Shown here piece after piece: positions 6,927 through 9,565 of a stretch of 9,565 nt of DNA. The notes under the pieces are model-generated. The model did no database searches. It worked only from the letters and a program-made list of their open reading frames with translations, and was not told where the DNA came from. The stretch is taken from contig CAMDQL010000066.1 in assembly GCA_945905915.1 (NCBI GenBank), positions 1-9,565 of the forward strand, in the 5' to 3' direction. The DNA comes from Flavobacterium psychrophilum. GTDB lineage: Bacteria; Bacteroidota; Bacteroidia; Flavobacteriales; Flavobacteriaceae. The translations under genes and the position numbers were made by a program. The first letter of the stretch is position 1, and the number at the start of each line of letters is the position of its first letter.

Positions 6927-7400
6927 TTATAGTTCTTTTAATTTAATATAAAGTTCCTCTTCTGCTCCTTGCGAATACCCATTACTAACAAATACAATTT
7001 TGCTGTTTTTTACTACAATTGTATAAGGAACATTAACAATTGATAAAGCTCTTTTTAACTCTTGATTAGAATCTAACAAAACATTGTAAGTCCAGCCTTT
7101 ACCATTTAAAAATGGTTTTACCCTTTTTTGTGTTCTTGAATCATCAATAGAAACGGCAATAATTTCTACATTTAAAGATTCTTTCCAAGTAGCATATTTT
7201 TTATGCATAGCTTCTAATTCATTGATACAAGGCGCGCACCAGGTTGCCCAAAAAGAAAACACATAGAGTTTGTCAACTTCATTAAAATCAGTAGAAAGAT
7301 TTACAGATTCACCAGAGATAGCATTGAGTTCAATATTTGGCATTTGATTTTGAGAATATCCCAAAATCGATAAAAATAAAAAGAAAATAATTTTTTTCAT
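6927..7400 (-). CDS. TlpA-like exported thiol-disulfide oxidoreductase
   Basis: This is a 157-residue thioredoxin-fold protein of the TlpA/ResA type. A short signal peptide (1-16, MKKIIFFLFL core, cleavage near GYS|QN) sends it to the periplasm. It has no lipobox cysteine and so is probably soluble. The active site is WCAPC within FWATWCAPC (C55 and C58), and the cis-proline is P125 in NVPYT. These are its only cysteines. The spacing and the SIDDS segment (84-88) after the central strand are typical of AhpC/TSA-Redoxin-like TlpA proteins. Such proteins reduce or exchange disulfides on envelope proteins. It lies 13 bp upstream of the DUF6029 gene, suggesting that barrel as a partner. No clear promoter lies in the 91-bp gap behind it, so it may depend on read-through from the Omp28-protein gene past a hairpin. 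The electron donor is not in this window. Confidence 0.88.
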   Translation of the reverse strand: MKKIIFFLFLSILGYSQNQMPNIELNAISGESVNLSTDFNEVDKLYVFSFWATWCAPCINELEAMHKKYATWKESLNVEIIAVSIDDSRTQKRVKPFLNGKGWTYNVLLDSNQELKRALSIVNVPYTIVVKNSKIVFVSNGYSQGAEEELYIKLKEL

Positions 7401-7429
7401 GAGGAGTAATTAATAACGGCAATCATTAG

Positions 7430-7468
7430 AAAAAGCTGTCTAAAATAGCAATTATTTCAGACAGCTTT
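7430..7468 (-). terminator. Hairpin between the Omp28-protein gene and the thioredoxin gene
   Basis: On the minus strand AAAGCTGTCTGAAAT (7468-7454) pairs with ATTTTAGACAGCTTT (7446-7432): 15 bp with one G·U, and a seven-base loop. It is followed by only two more T (7431-7430) before a C, giving a T run of five that includes the stem end. The stem is strong but the U-tract is short, so termination may be partial and allow some expression of the two downstream genes. Confidence 0.65.
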
Positions 7469-7491
7469 ATATATTTAATTTCAAAAAGTAA

Positions 7492-9369
7492 TTATTTTTT
7501 TACAAATTTAATTGTTTCATTCATTGATTCATTTTTGATATTTACTAAATAAATCCCTGAATTTAAATTTGAAACATTAATTATTGAATTTTCATCAACT
7601 CCTTCCGTTTGTAATACCACTTTTCCAGTTACGTCTGTAATCATAATTGTAGCTTCTTGAATATTAGTAAATCTAATATTATTGGATGCTGGATTAGGAT
7701 ACAATTTAACTTTTGCAAGTGCATTATCCTCAAGTGATAAAGCATCAGTAGCTTTAAAACTTTGCATAATTTCTCTAGTTGTGGCATTTTGAATGAAAAC
7801 AATTACTTCTAAATCAGAATTCTCTTCAATAAAAGTATTAGCTAAACTTGCAGTTATTTGTCCACTAATTGGCGTTCCTGCAGTGGTGTTAATTGTTGTT
7901 CCACTTGCATTAGGAACCATTTTCATCATTACATGTTTGAAAGATGTTTCGCCATTAGAACCAACATTTTGATTTGTTAGTTTCTCAATTACAGCAGCAT
8001 GTAAGACAAAACTTCCTGTTAAATAAGGGGTGATAGTATAATTAACCACTGCATTATTTCCAGATAAATTTCTGTTAGCTGTTAAACCAAAATATCCTGG
8101 TTTAGTAGCCTCAGTATTTACATGTGTTGTAAGTGTTGCCTGACTATTTCCAGTGGAATATTCACCTCCATCTATCCATAAACTGGTAATAGCAGTTACA
8201 CCATAAAATCCTCTTCTTACACCACCTTCAGCAGTGTAATATGGATCTCCATTTGGAAATGAACCAGTTGCCGGCCAATTCATTTGGTACGCTATATAAT
8301 TAAAATTCTGGTTTTGCGCTGTGTAATATGGATTAAAAGTTGCATTATTATAAGAGGCACATGGGCCACAAGTAGAACCAGTAAATTTTTCAATTAAAGG
8401 TTTGTATGTAGTCGAACCAGAAGCTCCTATAGTATTTTTAGTAATTGAATTATCTGCCGTAAACCCATCAGTAGTTGCATTTACAGTTGAAACATTAAAA
8501 ACTAAAGAATATGCTGAACCCGCAATTACATTTAATGGTACACTATGTGTAAAGTTATTTGTTGCACCCGGAGCAATATTTACCCCTGTGATATTATAAG
8601 TTTGTAAAGCGCCTCCATTTGATTGCCAAGTAACATCATAAGAGGTTACAGAATTTGAACCTACATTTTTAACAGTCCCATTAAATGAAAAATTACCATT
8701 AACAATGATTGATGGTACAGTTACGCTTTCAAGAGACAAATCATTATTAACTGGTCTTTTTATTTGAAAAGCGTCAACCCCTACATAGTCTGAATTATTT
8801 CCAGTACCACCACCAGTAACATTATATCTAAGAGCAAATTTACATAGCACTTGACCACTTAATCCAGTTACAACATATGTAATTTTTGTCCAAGTGGTTG
8901 GATATCCTCCAACCGTTAAATTTTGATTAACTGAAGCGCATAATGTGGTAAATGAACCTAAACCTGTAGATCCAGACGGATTTACAGATGAATCTCCTGA
9001 TGTGCTCATTCGCAATTCCATACGATCTGGGTATTGCGAACCTGGTACTCTAGTGTAAAAAGACACCTCGTCACCATTTTGGACCGTTCTAGAAGGTGTC
9101 ATAAGCCAGTTGCTTAGATTACTTACTCCCGCTCCAGATTGATAGTTTACTGCTATATAACCATCAGCTGGTCCATTGTATGATGTAAACGCGGCAGTAT
9201 TTCCTCTAAACCATGTAGCAGTTCCTAAGGGATTACTCTGATTTGTTTGTGTCCAGCCCGCTGGTAATGTTATTGGATCTCCAAGTGCATCAAAATTTTC
9301 TTGTAATATTATTTGAGAATGTAAAAAATTTGACAACAAAAATAATGGTATAAGTAATAATTTTTTCAT
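7492..9369 (-). CDS. T9SS-secreted Omp28-domain protein with thioredoxin-like CGPC motif
   Basis: This is a 625-residue secreted multidomain protein. Residues 1-18 are a signal peptide ending near LHS|QI. Residues ~20-206 form a choice-of-anchor/carbohydrate-binding-like sandwich (ENFD-start, YVGVDAFQIKRP end). Residues 208-312 form a CARDB-like Ig domain (SFNGTVKNVGSNSV). Residues 320-535 form an Omp28-type domain with a thioredoxin-like start, KPLIEKFTGSTCGPCASY (C334, C337). Residues 551-625 are a T9SS type A sorting domain: VKLYPNPASNNI, then ITDVTGKVV, then LNSGIYLVNI, ending in KFVKK. The protein should cross the outer membrane via T9SS and be released or anchored at the surface. At the expected cis-proline position the sequence reads AITSLWIDG, with Thr395 in place of Pro, so redox activity is uncertain. 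It is transcribed from a -7 box at 9400-9393 and is the first gene of the minus-strand cluster. Confidence 0.88.
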   Translation of the reverse strand: MKKLLLIPLFLLSNFLHSQIILQENFDALGDPITLPAGWTQTNQSNPLGTATWFRGNTAAFTSYNGPADGYIAVNYQSGAGVSNLSNWLMTPSRTVQNGDEVSFYTRVPGSQYPDRMELRMSTSGDSSVNPSGSTGLGSFTTLCASVNQNLTVGGYPTTWTKITYVVTGLSGQVLCKFALRYNVTGGGTGNNSDYVGVDAFQIKRPVNNDLSLESVTVPSIIVNGNFSFNGTVKNVGSNSVTSYDVTWQSNGGALQTYNITGVNIAPGATNNFTHSVPLNVIAGSAYSLVFNVSTVNATTDGFTADNSITKNTIGASGSTTYKPLIEKFTGSTCGPCASYNNATFNPYYTAQNQNFNYIAYQMNWPATGSFPNGDPYYTAEGGVRRGFYGVTAITSLWIDGGEYSTGNSQATLTTHVNTEATKPGYFGLTANRNLSGNNAVVNYTITPYLTGSFVLHAAVIEKLTNQNVGSNGETSFKHVMMKMVPNASGTTINTTAGTPISGQITASLANTFIEENSDLEVIVFIQNATTREIMQSFKATDALSLEDNALAKVKLYPNPASNNIRFTNIQEATIMITDVTGKVVLQTEGVDENSIINVSNLNSGIYLVNIKNESMNETIKFVKK

Positions 9370-9392
9370 ATATTTAATAATTTATGTTTATA

Positions 9393-9400
9393 CAAATATA
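9393..9400 (-). promoter_or_regulatory. -7 box of the Omp28-protein gene
   Basis: The minus strand reads TATATTTG, an exact TAnnTTTG match, 23 bases before the ATG at 9369. A TTG at 9418-9416 lies 15 bases upstream, slightly short of the usual -33 spacing. The 87-bp gap is shared with a divergent gene on the plus strand. Confidence 0.55.
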
Positions 9401-9431
9401 ATTTTTTTTTCAAAACAATAGAAAAAAATGA

Positions 9432-9439
9432 TATTTTTG
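9432..9439 (+). promoter_or_regulatory. -7 box of the rightmost plus-strand gene
   Basis: TATTTTTG matches TAnnTTTG and ends 17 bases before the ATG at 9457. It is divergent from the minus-strand box at 9400-9393, and the two probable -33 regions overlap in the A/T-rich centre. Confidence 0.5.
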
Positions 9440-9456
9440 TTAAAAATTATTCAATT

Positions 9457-9565
9457 ATGAAAAAAATTACATATTTATTGTTAATTACTTTTTCGTTGGT
9501 TAACCAAGTAAATGCACAATTCACAGTTAATAAAATTGATGGCACGCCCTTTATAAATAATGAAG
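9457..9565 (+). CDS. Exported protein, N-terminus only (runs off window)
   Basis: From ATG 9457 the frame is open to the edge, 36 complete codons. The start is a clear signal peptide: MKKITYLLLITFSLVNQ with cleavage near VNA|QF. The first mature residues, FTVNKIDGTPFINNE, resemble the beginning of small envelope or T9SS-type proteins, but too little is visible to name a family. The start is supported by a -7 box 17 bases upstream. It is divergent from the Omp28-protein gene. Confidence 0.7.
   Translation, partial: MKKITYLLLITFSLVNQVNAQFTVNKIDGTPFINNE

Noticed and set aside
8402..8599. Plus-strand open frame inside the Omp28-protein gene
   Set aside because: It is antisense to the Ig-like domain and has no supporting signal.

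Overview
The window looks like chromosomal DNA of a low-GC Flavobacteriaceae member (Bacteroidota), probably Flavobacterium or a close relative. The evidence is the AT-rich composition, repeated TAnnTTTG promoter boxes (the Bacteroidota -7 element), starts without Shine-Dalgarno sequences, a type IX secretion (T9SS) sorting domain, an Omp28-type secreted protein and a DUF6029-type outer-membrane protein. No phage, CRISPR array or intact mobile element is present.

Layout. (1) Positions 1-1775, minus strand: the N-terminal 591 residues of a large secreted beta-sandwich protein that runs off the left edge. (2) Positions 1776-2514: a gene-poor, AT-rich stretch with the decayed end of an integrated element. 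It holds a possible broken reading frame, then a C-terminal remnant of what looks like a serine recombinase. The remnant's frame, interrupted by one TAG, continues into (3) the initiator tRNA-fMet gene (2515-2587, minus), the likely old attachment target. (4) Positions 2702-5181, plus strand: the ribosome-assembly GTPases Era and Der, each with its own -7 box and hairpin terminator. (5) Positions 5216-9369, minus strand: three envelope genes, transcribed as Omp28/T9SS protein, then a TlpA-like thioredoxin, then a DUF6029 beta-barrel-like protein. (6) Positions 9457-9565, plus strand: the signal peptide and first residues of another exported protein, cut by the right edge.

The essential GTPases and the initiator tRNA are ordinary core genes. 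The two parts worth a second look are the recombinase tail read into tRNA-fMet, and the minus-strand envelope cluster. In that cluster an exported WCAPC thioredoxin lies 13 bp upstream of an outer-membrane protein whose only two cysteines form a C-x4-C pair near its C-terminus, and the next gene upstream encodes a secreted protein with a CGPC thioredoxin-like domain. A thiol-redox relationship between these proteins is an inference, not something the sequence proves.
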